A DNA stretch of 64,000 nt from Paraburkholderia humisilvae (GTDB taxonomy: Bacteria; Pseudomonadota; Gammaproteobacteria; Burkholderiales; Burkholderiaceae): assembly GCF_902859855.1 (NCBI RefSeq), contig NZ_CADIKH010000019.1, forward strand, positions 102,908-166,907, written 5' to 3'. The notes below the pieces were generated by a model. It was not told where the DNA came from. It saw only the letters and a list, made by a program, of their open reading frames with translations, and did no database searches. The first letter of the stretch is position 1. Each line of letters starts with the position of its first letter. The position numbers and the translations under genes were made by a program. Shown one piece after another: positions 16,367 to 24,996 of the stretch.

Positions 16367-17422
16367 ATGAAAGACTTCGACACCTCCCCCGAATTTCCCG
16401 CGATACCGTCAAGGCGTGACTTTCTGATGAAGGCCGGCGTTGCATCGCTGGCAGCCGGCACCAGTTCGGTGCTTCCACGCACCGTGCTCGCCGCCGACGC
16501 GCCGGCTGACATCATCACGAAGAAGATTCCGCGTTCCGGCGAAGTGGTGCCGGCAATCGGCATGGGCTCGTTCATGACATTCGACGTGTTGCCGGGCTCG
16601 CCACGCGATCACTTGCGTGAAGTGTTAAAGCGTTTTTATCAGGGAGGCGGGCGTATCGTCGACACGTCGCCGCTATATGGTGAATCGGAAGTGAACGTCG
16701 GCGACCTGACCAACGGGCTTGGCATTGCCGAGCAGCTATTCTTTACCGACAAGATGTGGGTGACCGGAGAGTATCTGACCGACACCAGCCTCGCACGCAA
16801 GAGCCTCGATCAGTCGATGCGCCGCTTGTGGCGCAACAAGCTCGACGTCGTGCAGGTGCATAGCCTGACGAACGTCGAGATCATGGTGCCTTACCTGAAT
16901 GAAATGAAAGCGCAGGGGCGCATCCGCTATGTCGGCGTGACACATCACGACCTGCACTATTTTGAACCGCTCGCGTGGTGGGTCGAGAACGGTCCCGTCG
17001 ATTTCGTGCAGGTGCATTATTCGATCGCGACGCGTCCCGCGGAGAATCGCATTTTGCGCGCCGCGCAGGATCGCGGCATCGCGGTGATGCTCAATATGCC
17101 GCTCGAGAAAGCGCGTCTGCACAAGATTGTCGAGGGCCGGCCGCTGCCGGATTTCGCGAAGGAGTTCGGTGCGGCGAACTGGTCGCAATTCTTCCTGAAG
17201 TGGGCCATCGCGCATCCGGCCGTGACTTGTGCGTTACCGGCCACGACCAACCCTGATCATATGACCGAGAACATCGGCGCATTGCGTGGCCCGCTGCCTG
17301 ACGAGGCCATGCGCGCGCGGATGGTGCGCTATATGGAGACCATTCCGAACTTCGATCGCGTGAACGATATGCCGTGGTATCCGGGCAAATCGTTTCATGG
17401 GCTCGTACAGTTGCACACGTAA
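16367..17422 (+). CDS. Aldo/keto reductase with Tat signal
   Basis: A 351-residue protein from ATG 16367. A twin-arginine signal (SRRDFLMK, residues 15-22) with a following hydrophobic stretch and AxA site (VLAADA) directs it to the periplasm. The mature part is an aldo/keto reductase (alpha/beta)8 barrel. The catalytic tetrad is present: Asp99, Tyr104 (DTSPLYGESE), Lys129 (FTDKMW) and His165 (VVQVHSL). It should reduce carbonyls with NADPH, unusual in the periplasm, where exported AKRs presumably carry cofactor folded in before Tat export. There is no clear ribosome site. It is convergent with the 2-hydroxyacid dehydrogenase gene. Confidence 0.88.
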   Translation: MKDFDTSPEFPAIPSRRDFLMKAGVASLAAGTSSVLPRTVLAADAPADIITKKIPRSGEVVPAIGMGSFMTFDVLPGSPRDHLREVLKRFYQGGGRIVDTSPLYGESEVNVGDLTNGLGIAEQLFFTDKMWVTGEYLTDTSLARKSLDQSMRRLWRNKLDVVQVHSLTNVEIMVPYLNEMKAQGRIRYVGVTHHDLHYFEPLAWWVENGPVDFVQVHYSIATRPAENRILRAAQDRGIAVMLNMPLEKARLHKIVEGRPLPDFAKEFGAANWSQFFLKWAIAHPAVTCALPATTNPDHMTENIGALRGPLPDEAMRARMVRYMETIPNFDRVNDMPWYPGKSFHGLVQLHT

Positions 17423-17440
17423 CGCGCGTCTGACGCAAAC

Positions 17441-17462
17441 GAGGCCGCCATCATGCGGCCTC
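17441..17462. terminator. Hairpin between convergent AKR and 2-hydroxyacid dehydrogenase genes
   Basis: GAGGCCGC-CATCAT-GCGGCCTC is a perfect 8-bp stem with a 6-base loop, 19 bases after the reductase stop. It is suited to stop transcription from both sides; no long T-run follows. Confidence 0.6.
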
Positions 17463-17505
17463 GAAGCGGCGTGGTTTCGCTAAACGTCGTGTCGTGTCGC
17501 GCCGG

Positions 17506-18477
17506 TCAGGAAGCCTCCAATTCGCGAATCGGTTTGCCCGCGAGCCACGCGCGAATCCCTTCGACGATCTGCGGATAGGCGCCGCGATACGTGTTCTCAG
17601 TCACATAACCGATATGCGGCGTAGCGAGCACGTTCGGTAGAAAGCGGTACGGATGCGCCGGCGGCAAAGGCTCTTCATCGAATACGTCGAGTGCGGCGCC
17701 GGCAATGCGCCGCGTCTGCAACGCTTCGATCAAGGCCGGCTCGGATACGATCGGGCCGCGTGACGTGTTGATCAGATAGGCGGTCGGCTTCATCGTGGCT
17801 AACTCAGCCGCGCCGACGAGGCCGCGCGAGCGGTCGCCAAGCTTCAGATGTATCGACACCACATCCGCTTCGCGGAATAGCGCTGTTTTGTCTACGTGCC
17901 GCGCGCCGGCTTGTGCGGCGCGTTCCGCCGTCAGGTTCGGGCTCCACGCAATCACATTCATGCCGAAGGCGGTGCCGAAGCGCGCCACCTGCGCTCCGAT
18001 CTTGCCGAGTCCGAGCAAGCCGAGCGTCTTGCCATTCACGTCGACGCCAACACCGGTCTGCCAGCCGCCTGCGCGTACCGATGCCGACTCCCGATGCAGG
18101 TTTCGGGTAATCGCGAGAATCAGGCCCCAGGTCAGCGCCGGCGTCGCCGCGGATTCACTCGCGTCGGTGCCCGATACGATAATGCCGCGCGCTTTTGCCG
18201 CGTGCAGATCAATGGCGGCATTCCACATGCCGACCGTGACGATCAGCTTCAATCGCGGCAAGCTTGCGATCAGGTCCGCGTCGAACGCGGTGCGTTCCCG
18301 CATCAGCACGATGACATCGTACGGTGCGAGGCGCGCGACGAGCGCATCGCGATCGGCGACGTGATCATGGAAAAACACCGTATCCGCTTGTGGCCGCATG
18401 CTCATCCAATCGGCGAGTGTGGCGGCGATCTGCTGATAGTCATCAAGCACGGCGATATTGATCGCAGCGGTAGTCAT
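17506..18477 (-). CDS. D-2-hydroxyacid dehydrogenase
   Basis: A 323-residue protein started at ATG 18477 with GGAGATC upstream; the frame continues to 18663 but without family similarity. It has the NAD-binding motif GLGKIG (156-161) and the catalytic triad Arg240 (NTSRGP), Glu269 (DVFDEEP) and His288 (TPHIGY) of the D-2-hydroxyacid dehydrogenase family (phosphoglycerate dehydrogenase/glyoxylate reductase type). It interconverts a 2-oxoacid and a D-2-hydroxyacid with NAD(P)H. The substrate is not deducible. It is divergent from the MFS fragment and amidohydrolase at 18681-20399, which may belong to the same catabolic unit. Confidence 0.92.
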   Translation of the reverse strand: MTTAAINIAVLDDYQQIAATLADWMSMRPQADTVFFHDHVADRDALVARLAPYDVIVLMRERTAFDADLIASLPRLKLIVTVGMWNAAIDLHAAKARGIIVSGTDASESAATPALTWGLILAITRNLHRESASVRAGGWQTGVGVDVNGKTLGLLGLGKIGAQVARFGTAFGMNVIAWSPNLTAERAAQAGARHVDKTALFREADVVSIHLKLGDRSRGLVGAAELATMKPTAYLINTSRGPIVSEPALIEALQTRRIAGAALDVFDEEPLPPAHPYRFLPNVLATPHIGYVTENTYRGAYPQIVEGIRAWLAGKPIRELEAS

Positions 18478-18680
18478 TGAAATGATCTCCATGTTTGAAC
18501 TGGGCACAGACGGTACATCCTTGCCGCAAGGCTTTCGGATGACCGACGGGGTAAAGACGAGCGGGTCGTGGAGGACACGGCAGCGACCCAATGGAGCATT
18601 GCGGCAGCCGACAATATTATTGACAACATTGACACTGATCCGCAGGCTAAAGTCGTCATACAATAAGACAGAGACTTGAT

Positions 18681-19505
18681 TTGCGCAACTGGCTCAAACG
18701 ACTGACTCAAACGATCGAGTTACGCAACCGGCTTACGCAACTCGACCGACCGGAACACGCATTCACTGCCACGACAAGCGCAGTGGCGCTTCCGGCACAG
18801 CGTTTCCTGAGCGAGACGGAGGAGACAAGCGGATGGCGCATCTTCGAAGCAGAGGACAGGAGGCGACAGCGGATGCCCGGCGCACAACGGGCGCAACGAC
18901 CGTCGTTCTTCGAGATATTCAGCGGGCCGCAGTTGCGCACGACGGTGCTCGGCGCGATCTTCGTGATGGGCTGTCAAGGCGGCTACTACGCGATCTCCAC
19001 ATGGATTCCGACCTTCCTGAAAACCGAGCGGCATTTGAGCGTGATCAATTCGACCGGCTATCTGGGTTTTCTGATTGCCGGCAGCATCGCGGGTTATCTC
19101 ACGGGGGCGTGGATATCCGACCGTTTCGGCCGCAAGACGTTATTCGTGTCGTTCGCGGTGGTTGCGATCGTCTCGGTGCTTGCCTATACACAGCTCACGA
19201 TCAGCAATGACGTGATGCTATGGCTGGGCTTTCCGCTCGGGTTCTTCGGAAGCGGCTATCTGGCCGGTGTCGGTCCATTTTTGACAGAGCTGTATTCAAC
19301 GCGTTTGCGCGGGTCCGGTCAGGGCTTCTGCTACAACTTCGGGCGCGGCATGGGTGCGCTGTTTCCGACGCTGGTTGGCGTGTTCTCGAAGCATTTTGGA
19401 CTGGCCACCGCGATTGCGATTTTCACGGTACTCGCTTATGCGCTAATGCTGGCGAGCATCACGTTGTTGCCCGAAACCCGAGGTATTGCATTGGAGGACG
19501 TTTGA
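18681..19505 (+). pseudogene. MFS transporter fragment, N-terminal half missing
   Basis: From about residue 70 of the frame (RPSFFEIFSGPQLRTTVLG) to the stop, the sequence matches the last six membrane segments of a sialate/Jen1-type MFS carrier, including GRKTLFVSFAVVAIVSVL, LTELYSTRLRGSGQGFCYN and LLPETRG. The preceding 60-70 residues are hydrophilic and unrelated, and the first six membrane helices are not found upstream, where the divergent dehydrogenase begins only about 200 bases away. A 5' deletion has probably inactivated the carrier. The amidohydrolase gene follows immediately after the stop codon, so the original unit was a transporter-hydrolase operon. Confidence 0.7.
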
Positions 19506-20399
19506 GTGACTGCAGCCAATAGTAATCGTGACGCGCCGCTTTGCCTTGCACCGCCTGCGCAGCAGAGCGGACCGACTGCTTTTACGATGCCGGCCGGGGC
19601 GGTCGATACGCATGCGCATGTCATCGGCGAGCCGCCGCTATATCCGTGGATGCCGGACCGCGCGTATACGCCTGTGCCGGCGCCGGCCGACGCGTACTTG
19701 AGGATGCTCGACGATACCGGTTCGACATATGGCGTGCTGGTTCAGGTCAGCGTGCACGGCCAGGACAATACGTTGATGCTCGAGACGTTGCGCGCGAATC
19801 GGGCGCGCTTGAAGGGGGTGGTCGTGCCGACGCTCAGGCTCGCGGACGCGGCATACCAGGCGATGGTCGATGCCGGTGCGGTCGGCATGCGCATCAATGT
19901 GCTGTTCGGCGGCGGCGGGATCACGTTTGCACAACTCGACGACTACGATGCACTCGCGCGGGACTGGGGCTGGCACATTCAGTTTTTGCTCGATGCACGC
20001 GATCTGCCCGAGCTCGGACCACGCCTGTCGAAACTGCGTTCACCGATCGTAGTCGACCATATGGGGCATTTGCCGATTTCAGCCGGGGTGCGGTCGAACG
20101 GCTTTCAGCGGCTCGTCGGACTGGTGCGCGATGGCGCGTGGGTCAAGCTATCGGGCGCTTACAGGCTCAGTGCCGAAGCGCCGCTGTATCAGGACACGAT
20201 CGGCTATGCGCAAGCACTCGCGGACGCCGCGCCAACTCGTTGCGTCTGGGGTTCGGACTGGCCGCACGTCGCGCAATGGAACACGATGCCGACCGTCAGC
20301 CAACTGCTCGACACGCTCGCGCTATGGGTGCCCGACGCGGTATTGCGCAATCAGATTCTCACGACGAACGCCCATACGCTCTACGGATTTCAGCCATAG
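19506..20399 (+). CDS. Amidohydrolase family protein (2-pyrone-4,6-dicarboxylate lactonase-like)
   Basis: A 297-residue TIM-barrel metal-dependent hydrolase. The GTG at 19506 directly abuts the stop of the MFS fragment and GGAGGA lies at 19493-19498. Motifs are DTHAHV near the N terminus, the VDHMGH strand with a putative ligand His, and WGSDWPH near the C terminus with the catalytic Asp, as in amidohydrolase-2 family members such as LigI (PDC lactonase) and related lactonases. It probably opens a lactone or cleaves a ring carboxylate. The neighbouring MFS remnant suggests uptake of the substrate; the compound is unknown. Confidence 0.87.
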   Translation: MTAANSNRDAPLCLAPPAQQSGPTAFTMPAGAVDTHAHVIGEPPLYPWMPDRAYTPVPAPADAYLRMLDDTGSTYGVLVQVSVHGQDNTLMLETLRANRARLKGVVVPTLRLADAAYQAMVDAGAVGMRINVLFGGGGITFAQLDDYDALARDWGWHIQFLLDARDLPELGPRLSKLRSPIVVDHMGHLPISAGVRSNGFQRLVGLVRDGAWVKLSGAYRLSAEAPLYQDTIGYAQALADAAPTRCVWGSDWPHVAQWNTMPTVSQLLDTLALWVPDAVLRNQILTTNAHTLYGFQP

Positions 20400-20410
20400 C
20401 GCCTGGCTTG

Positions 20411-20671
20411 CTAGTTGACTGACACCGTGTCGACCGCCGGCACCGTGGTGAGCACGTTGGCCGGCAGACGCTGCACCTCCTTCTTTGAAACCGCGCCGAC
20501 GAACTTCCAGCCGGCCGGCAGCTTCACAAACGCGTACCCGGTCGGCTGGTCGACGAATACCGCGTAGAGGGGCGCCGAGTCGTGCGAGACGGCTGGCGCT
20601 GGCGTCTGCGCGCGGGCGGCAAGCGGACTCGCAAGCAGCATGACGGCGACCATTGAAAGGGGGGCTTTCAT
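20411..20671 (-). CDS. Small exported protein of unknown function
   Basis: An 86-residue protein from ATG 20671 preceded by AAAGGAG. The first 23 residues form a signal peptide (MKAPLSMVAVMLLASPLAA, then RAQ). The mature part (PLYAVFVDQPTGYAFVKLP, AGWKFVGAVSKKEVQ) is a compact beta-rich domain I do not recognise by name. It is convergent with the amidohydrolase gene and divergent from the TetR gene at 20872, and the operator-like repeat at 20766-20781 lies between them, so the TetR protein may control it. Confidence 0.75.
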   Translation of the reverse strand: MKAPLSMVAVMLLASPLAARAQTPAPAVSHDSAPLYAVFVDQPTGYAFVKLPAGWKFVGAVSKKEVQRLPANVLTTVPAVDTVSVN

Positions 20672-20765
20672 CTGAAACTCCTTTAGCTGACAATGCCTGC
20701 GCCGCGCACGAACATGATGTTCCGTTTTGCAGAACACCGTGTTCGGCGTGCGCGAAGACCATTTG

Positions 20766-20781
20766 TGTATTGGTTAATACA
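20766..20781. promoter_or_regulatory. Candidate TetR operator, copy 1
   Basis: TGTATT-GGTT-AATACA, a perfect inverted repeat with 6-bp arms, lies in the promoter gap between the divergent small exported gene (start 20671) and the TetR gene (start 20872). A near copy (TGTATTGGTTCATTCA) is in front of the SDR gene at 21539-22279, which suggests one regulator for all three. Confidence 0.55.
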
Positions 20782-20871
20782 TATTTGACCATCCATCGCG
20801 ACCGATGTCCAGTGATTTCTGTTAAGATCGATACATAATTTAATCAGCGAACCTGCAACGGGAGACGCGAC

Positions 20872-21504
20872 ATGGCCGGCATTGAGCAGCGGCGCGAGCC
20901 CAGACCGCGCGGCAGACCGCGGGAATTCGACCGGCGCGCGGCATTGCGCAGCGCGATGGAGACTTTCTGGCTGAGGGGGTTCGACGCATGCTCGATCAGC
21001 GAGCTCGGCGATGCGATGGGCATCAATCCACCGAGCCTGTATGCCGCATTCGGCAGCAAAGAGGCGCTGTTTCGCGAAGCGGTCGAACTCTATGTCGATG
21101 CGGAGGGTGGGGCTGCGATGCGGCAATTGCACGCGCACGAATCAGTACGCGACGGTTTGCGCGCGATGTTTCGAACCAGCGCCGAACTCTTTACGGGCAA
21201 ACGCCCGGCCAAAGGATGCATGATCTTTCTTGGCGGCATGAGCGTCAGCGCCGAGCATGAGGACTTGCGCGCGTATTTGCGCTCGTTGAGGCGCAAGGCG
21301 TCGACGGCGATCGCCGAACGCTTCACGCAGGCAAAGATGGGTGGCGAGCTTGCCGCCGATGCGGATCCGAAGGCGCTCGCGAGCCTGTGCATCACGGTGT
21401 TCGCGGGCCTGTCTGTCGAAGCGGCGGACGGCGTGCGACGCGCCGTCCTGTTCGATGCGATTGATCAGTTTATCGATGGATTGCCGTGGCGCAAGCGTGC
21501 CTGA
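20872..21504 (+). CDS. TetR family transcriptional regulator
   Basis: A 210-residue regulator. The N terminus is RPRGRPREFDRRAALRSAM followed by the helix-turn-helix (CSISELGDAMGINPPSLYAAF, residues about 42-62), typical of the TetR subgroup whose ligand domain carries KGCMIF (residues about 113-118). It likely represses its own promoter, the small exported gene and the SDR gene at 21539, because the same operator-like sequence precedes these units. The SDR is convergent and only 34 bases away. The inducer is unknown; members of this subgroup often respond to aldehydes or electrophiles, which is family knowledge only. Confidence 0.92.
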   Translation: MAGIEQRREPRPRGRPREFDRRAALRSAMETFWLRGFDACSISELGDAMGINPPSLYAAFGSKEALFREAVELYVDAEGGAAMRQLHAHESVRDGLRAMFRTSAELFTGKRPAKGCMIFLGGMSVSAEHEDLRAYLRSLRRKASTAIAERFTQAKMGGELAADADPKALASLCITVFAGLSVEAADGVRRAVLFDAIDQFIDGLPWRKRA

Positions 21505-21538
21505 AGAAGCTCAGGCAGCTTGCGCCCGCGGTGCGCGG

Positions 21539-22279
21539 TTACGCGAACCCGCCATTGGCCCGCAGAATCTGCCCGTTTATCCATGCGCCATCCGGACCGG
21601 CGAGAAATGAAACGGCGCTCGCGATGTCGTCGGGCGTACCGAGGCGTTCGAGCGGCGCCAGTTCGGCAAAGGTTTTGATCTGCTGCTCGGTCTTGCCCTT
21701 CAGGAACAATTCGGTGCCCACCGGGCCGGGCGCGATGCAGTTGACCGTAATGCTGCGTCCACGCAGTTCGTTGGCCAGCACGCGCACGAGCCCCTCCACC
21801 CCCGATTTCGATGCGATATACGCACCGTAATTCGGAAACGACTTGCCCAGTACGCTGCTCGAGAACGCGATAATGCGTCCGCCGCTGCCAAGCGCGTTAG
21901 CGGCCGCCGAAAATATCAGGAAGCTGCCGCGCAGATTGGTCGCGATCACCCGGTCGAATGTTTCGACGTCACCAGCCGCGATCGGCCCAAGCGGCATGAT
22001 GCCGGCGCAATTCACGACCACGTCGACGCGTCCGAGGGTTTCGCGCGTGCTGCCGAACAGATGGGCCACGTCGTCGGTTTTCGCTACATCGGCTTTTATC
22101 GCAATCGCACGGCGCCCGAGTTTCTTCACATCTGACACGAGCGCGTCGGCCGCGTCGGAGTGGCCTGAGTAAGTCACGGTGATGTCGAAGCCGTCGCGGG
22201 CAAGGCGCGCGGCAACCGCACCGCCGATGCCACCCGATGCGCCGGTCACAATTGCAACCCGATTGGAAGTATCGGTCAT
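21539..22279 (-). CDS. SDR family oxidoreductase
   Basis: A 246-residue classical SDR started at ATG 22279 behind AAAGGAG. It has TGASGGIGG for NADP(H) binding, NCAGIM (the NNAG position), Ser140-142, Tyr154 and Lys158 of the catalytic set (GAYIASK), and CIAPGPVGTELF. The basic patch after the first strand is not strong, so cofactor preference is open. The family includes 3-oxoacyl-ACP reductase-like and aldehyde/ketone reductases. It is convergent with the TetR gene and has the second operator-like copy about 60 bases upstream of its start, so derepression by the TetR ligand is likely. Confidence 0.92.
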   Translation of the reverse strand: MTDTSNRVAIVTGASGGIGGAVAARLARDGFDITVTYSGHSDAADALVSDVKKLGRRAIAIKADVAKTDDVAHLFGSTRETLGRVDVVVNCAGIMPLGPIAAGDVETFDRVIATNLRGSFLIFSAAANALGSGGRIIAFSSSVLGKSFPNYGAYIASKSGVEGLVRVLANELRGRSITVNCIAPGPVGTELFLKGKTEQQIKTFAELAPLERLGTPDDIASAVSFLAGPDGAWINGQILRANGGFA

Positions 22280-22338
22280 CTGGATTCTCCTTTCATACAC
22301 GTTGTCGAAGTAATGAATGTGATTTTAGACATCCTGTG

Positions 22339-22354
22339 TGAATGAACCAATACA
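22339..22354 (-). promoter_or_regulatory. Candidate TetR operator, copy 2
   Basis: Read on the minus strand this is TGTATTGGTTCATTCA, sharing TGTATTGGTT and most of the second arm with the repeat at 20766-20781. It lies 60 bases upstream of the SDR start, where a repressor would block transcription. Confidence 0.5.
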
Positions 22355-22401
22355 GTTCGGTATCCGATTGTTATCGATGCACGTTCGTTTTTGAATGGGT
22401 G

Positions 22402-22435
22402 TGGCATAAAAGTTAAAGTACGATTTTTTATGCCA
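22402..22435. repeat. AT-rich inverted repeat upstream of SDR gene
   Basis: TGGCATAAAA (22402-22411) and TTTTATGCCA (22426-22435) form perfect 10-bp arms around a 14-base loop. It is directly beside the hydrolase 3' end and could act as a terminator for that gene in the minus direction or as an operator for the SDR promoter. Confidence 0.5.
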
Positions 22436-22441
22436 TTGTTT

Positions 22442-22474
22442 CGCGACACGCGTGCTTAGGCGGCACGTGTCGCG
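22442..22474 (-). terminator. Hairpin spanning the hydrolase stop codon
   Basis: CGCGACACG (22442-22450) pairs perfectly with CGTGTCGCG (22466-22474); the loop contains the stop codon of the hydrolase gene at 22456-23229. It is a likely terminator or 3' stabilising structure, without T-run. Confidence 0.45.
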
Positions 22475-23229
22475 AGACGCACCAGCAGGTCGGCGAGCAG
22501 ATCCGGGTGGAGCACCATCGCGTCGTGGCCCGACGCGAGTTCTTCCCAATCCCAGCCGGGCAGCGAGCGTATCCGCTCGCGGATCGGCGCCAGCGCCTCG
22601 TACGAGGGCTGTACGCAATGCACATAGGTGCGCGGCAAGCCGTTGCCTAACGGATTTCGCAGTACCAGCGGGGTGCGGTAAGTGGCGAGTGGATGCGGCG
22701 TCAAACGGCGGCGCACCCAGTCCGCACGCGGGTGATCTTCAGGGATGCCCATCGCGCCGAGGTTCGGCACCGGCATCGCGAGCGGTTGTCCACTCGCGGT
22801 GATCGCTTTTAACCGCGCTTCGACAATATCGCGCGGCAGGATATCCAGCGCGGCCTGGCCGTTTTCAACGAGCAGACTGTCGAGGAACACCAGTGAGCGC
22901 AGCGCGTTGGGGCGCCGGTCCGCGACACCGGCGGCGACCAGCCCGCCATAGCTGTGCCCGACGAGCACCACGTCTTCGAGTTCTTCCGCTTCGAGCAGGT
23001 TTTCGATATCGGTAATCGGCACGTCGAGCGACGTTGCCGCGCTGAGCAGATGGTGGCGCTCGCCTTGACCGGTCAGCGTCGGCGTGAACACGCGATGTCC
23101 TTGTGCGCGCAGCGAGTCGGCGACGAATCGCCAGCACCAGCCGCCATGCCACGCACCGTGAATCAGCACGAAGGTATGGCTCGGCTCGGAGATGGACGGC
23201 GCAGGTGACGACGGGGCTTCGGAGGGCAT
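22456..23229 (-). CDS. Alpha/beta hydrolase (salicylate/hydroxynitrile esterase-like)
   Basis: A 257-residue enzyme from ATG 23229; the longer open frame to 23421 overlaps the divergent SDR and is not favoured. HGAWHGGWCW forms the oxyanion region, Ser93 (VGHSYGG) is the nucleophile and His235 (SGHDAMVLHP) the base. The layout, including GHRVFTPTLTGQGER, matches the MeNA/methylesterase-like alpha/beta hydrolases of plants and bacteria (salicylic acid-binding protein 2 relatives). It would cleave a small ester or similar bond in the cytoplasm. It is divergent from the SDR at 23420; shared promoter region of about 190 bases. Confidence 0.88.
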   Translation of the reverse strand: MPSEAPSSPAPSISEPSHTFVLIHGAWHGGWCWRFVADSLRAQGHRVFTPTLTGQGERHHLLSAATSLDVPITDIENLLEAEELEDVVLVGHSYGGLVAAGVADRRPNALRSLVFLDSLLVENGQAALDILPRDIVEARLKAITASGQPLAMPVPNLGAMGIPEDHPRADWVRRRLTPHPLATYRTPLVLRNPLGNGLPRTYVHCVQPSYEALAPIRERIRSLPGWDWEELASGHDAMVLHPDLLADLLVRLATRAA

Positions 23230-23419
23230 GGTGTGTGCTCCATTCCGCACGCTTGTTGCGACGTGGTTTGGACGGGTAAGACCGTGATTCGCAGATGCTA
23301 TCCGTATCGTGCACGCTGACACGTACGAGGACAAGGGGGCGGCGTTATGATGCCTCGTCGGCATGCGTGCCTTTTGCATTAGCGGCGCGTCTCGTGTCCC
23401 GTCACAGGAGGGCTGGCCC

Positions 23420-24130
23420 ATGAATCACCTGCAAGGAAAGATCGTCGCCGTAACCGGCGCCTTCGGCGCGCTGGGTTTCGTCACAGCGCGGGTGCTGGCC
23501 GCGCGCGGCGCACAGGTCGCGCTGATCGGCCGCGGCGCGGCGCCTGCATCGGCAGCGCTGCCGGCGGAACTGGCGCAGGCGTGCGTCGTCGATCGCGTGG
23601 ATCTCACCGATCCGCGGGCTGCGCAAGATGCGATCGCAACCATCACAAGCCGCTTTAATGGTTTGCATGCGCTCGTCAACATCGCCGGCGCGTTCCGCTG
23701 GGAGACGGTTTCGGACGGCAGCGCGGACAGCTGGGACCGGATGTTCAGCGCCAACGTGAAGACGACGCTCAATGCATCGAAGGCGGCGCTTGCGCATCTG
23801 ACGGCCGCCGGCGGCAGCGGCCGGATCGTCAATATCGGCGCGATGGCCGCGTTGAAGGCGGGGGCCGGCATGGGCGCGTATGCGGCATCGAAGTCGGCGG
23901 TGATGCGTTTGACCGAGGCGCTCGCCGAAGAGCTGAAGGATAAGGGCGTGACCGTGAACGCTATTCTGCCGTCGATCATCGATACGCCGCAGAATCGCGC
24001 CGATATGCCCAATGCGGATTTCTCGCGCTGGGCCACGCCTGAACAGATCGCGAATGTGATTGCGTTTCTGTTGTCGCCGGAGGCGCAAGGCATCACGGGC
24101 GCGCTGGTTCCGGTGGCCGCGCGTGTTTGA
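23420..24130 (+). CDS. SDR family oxidoreductase
   Basis: A 236-residue SDR from ATG 23420 with CAGGAGG upstream. The cofactor loop TGAFGALG and NIAGAF are present, as are Tyr154 and Lys158 (YAASKSAV). The usual catalytic Ser is replaced by Gly (VNIGAMAALKAG), a pattern I have seen in a recognisable SDR subgroup with the segment ALKAGAGMGAY, so it may be genuine and not decay. The product could reduce a carbonyl with NAD(P)H, but the substrate is unknown. It is divergent from the alpha/beta hydrolase, possibly as a hydrolase-reductase pair. Confidence 0.9.
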   Translation: MNHLQGKIVAVTGAFGALGFVTARVLAARGAQVALIGRGAAPASAALPAELAQACVVDRVDLTDPRAAQDAIATITSRFNGLHALVNIAGAFRWETVSDGSADSWDRMFSANVKTTLNASKAALAHLTAAGGSGRIVNIGAMAALKAGAGMGAYAASKSAVMRLTEALAEELKDKGVTVNAILPSIIDTPQNRADMPNADFSRWATPEQIANVIAFLLSPEAQGITGALVPVAARV

Positions 24131-24152
24131 TGTTGTGTTTGATCCGATAGGG

Positions 24153-24185
24153 CGCGCGCGTGTTGCGCTGTGCTTCACGCGCGCG
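24153..24185. terminator. GC-rich hairpin between convergent SDR and cysteine hydrolase genes
   Basis: CGCGCGCGTG (24153-24162) and CACGCGCGCG (24176-24185) form a perfect 10-bp stem with a 13-base loop, 22 bases after the SDR stop codon. Confidence 0.55.
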
Positions 24186-24234
24186 GCCGCCTGCCAGGAC
24201 GGCGAGTGAAGATTGTGACGTATTGGGTTTTCCG

Positions 24235-24852
24235 TTAACGCGTCTTGCTCGACAACGAAAGCAGCGCATCCGTCGTCATCACGTCGCCGAACGTGTCCGC
24301 GATCGAGACGAGCGCCGCGCGGTGCAACGCTTTGTTCGTGACCGTGTCGTGGTCGCCCAGATCGAGATCTCGCGTGGCGCATGCATCGTCTGCGACGATC
24401 ACGTTATAGCCGAGCGGCGCCGCGTCGCGTGCGGCGCCGGCGACGCACGCATGCGTCATCAGGCCGGCAATGATCAGCGTATCGATGCCTTTTTTCCGCA
24501 GGCGCTCGTTGAGATCGGTGGTCGGAAAGACGCTCACCGAGGTCTTTTGCACGAGCTGATGATGAGCGGCGGGCTGGATGTCGGCGTGGATCTGCGAGGT
24601 GGCGCTGTCTTCGGCGAAGATCGGGCTGCCCGCCGGCGTGACGTGCTGCACGTGGAACACGGCGATACCGTCAGCGTCGGCGCGTTCGATCAGCCGCCGG
24701 GTGTTCGCCAGCGCCTGCTTGCCGTCCGGAATCGGCAGCTTGCCGTCGAAATACTCGTTCTGGAAGTCAATCACCAGCAGCGCGGTCTTCGCTGGGTCGA
24801 TCGCCTGTGGCGCGGTGGCGCCGGCAAGCGTCCGGATGGTCGGGTGTTGCAT
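24235..24852 (-). CDS. Cysteine hydrolase, isochorismatase family
   Basis: A 205-residue protein started at ATG 24852 with GGGAG upstream. The family triad is visible: Asp29 (LVIDFQNEY), Lys103 (VQKTSVSVF) and Cys136 (MTHACVAGAARDA). Cysteine hydrolases of this type deaminate amides (nicotinamidase, biuret and maleamate hydrolases) or, without the Cys, cleave isochorismate. The presence of Cys favours amidase activity. The GlxA-type regulator gene lies directly upstream on the same strand, 144 bases away, a common arrangement in which the regulator controls the hydrolase. Confidence 0.9.
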   Translation of the reverse strand: MQHPTIRTLAGATAPQAIDPAKTALLVIDFQNEYFDGKLPIPDGKQALANTRRLIERADADGIAVFHVQHVTPAGSPIFAEDSATSQIHADIQPAAHHQLVQKTSVSVFPTTDLNERLRKKGIDTLIIAGLMTHACVAGAARDAAPLGYNVIVADDACATRDLDLGDHDTVTNKALHRAALVSIADTFGDVMTTDALLSLSSKTR

Positions 24853-24996
24853 CGTGTGATCTCCCTGCTTCGGTGGAATGTGCACCGATTTTGAGGAGTA
24901 TCCGCCGCTACGGAAAGGGGCCCGCATGACAGCGCGTGATGAAATCGGGCCAATCTGTTGCCTGACGCGGCGGGTCGCGCCGCATGGGCGAAGCGT

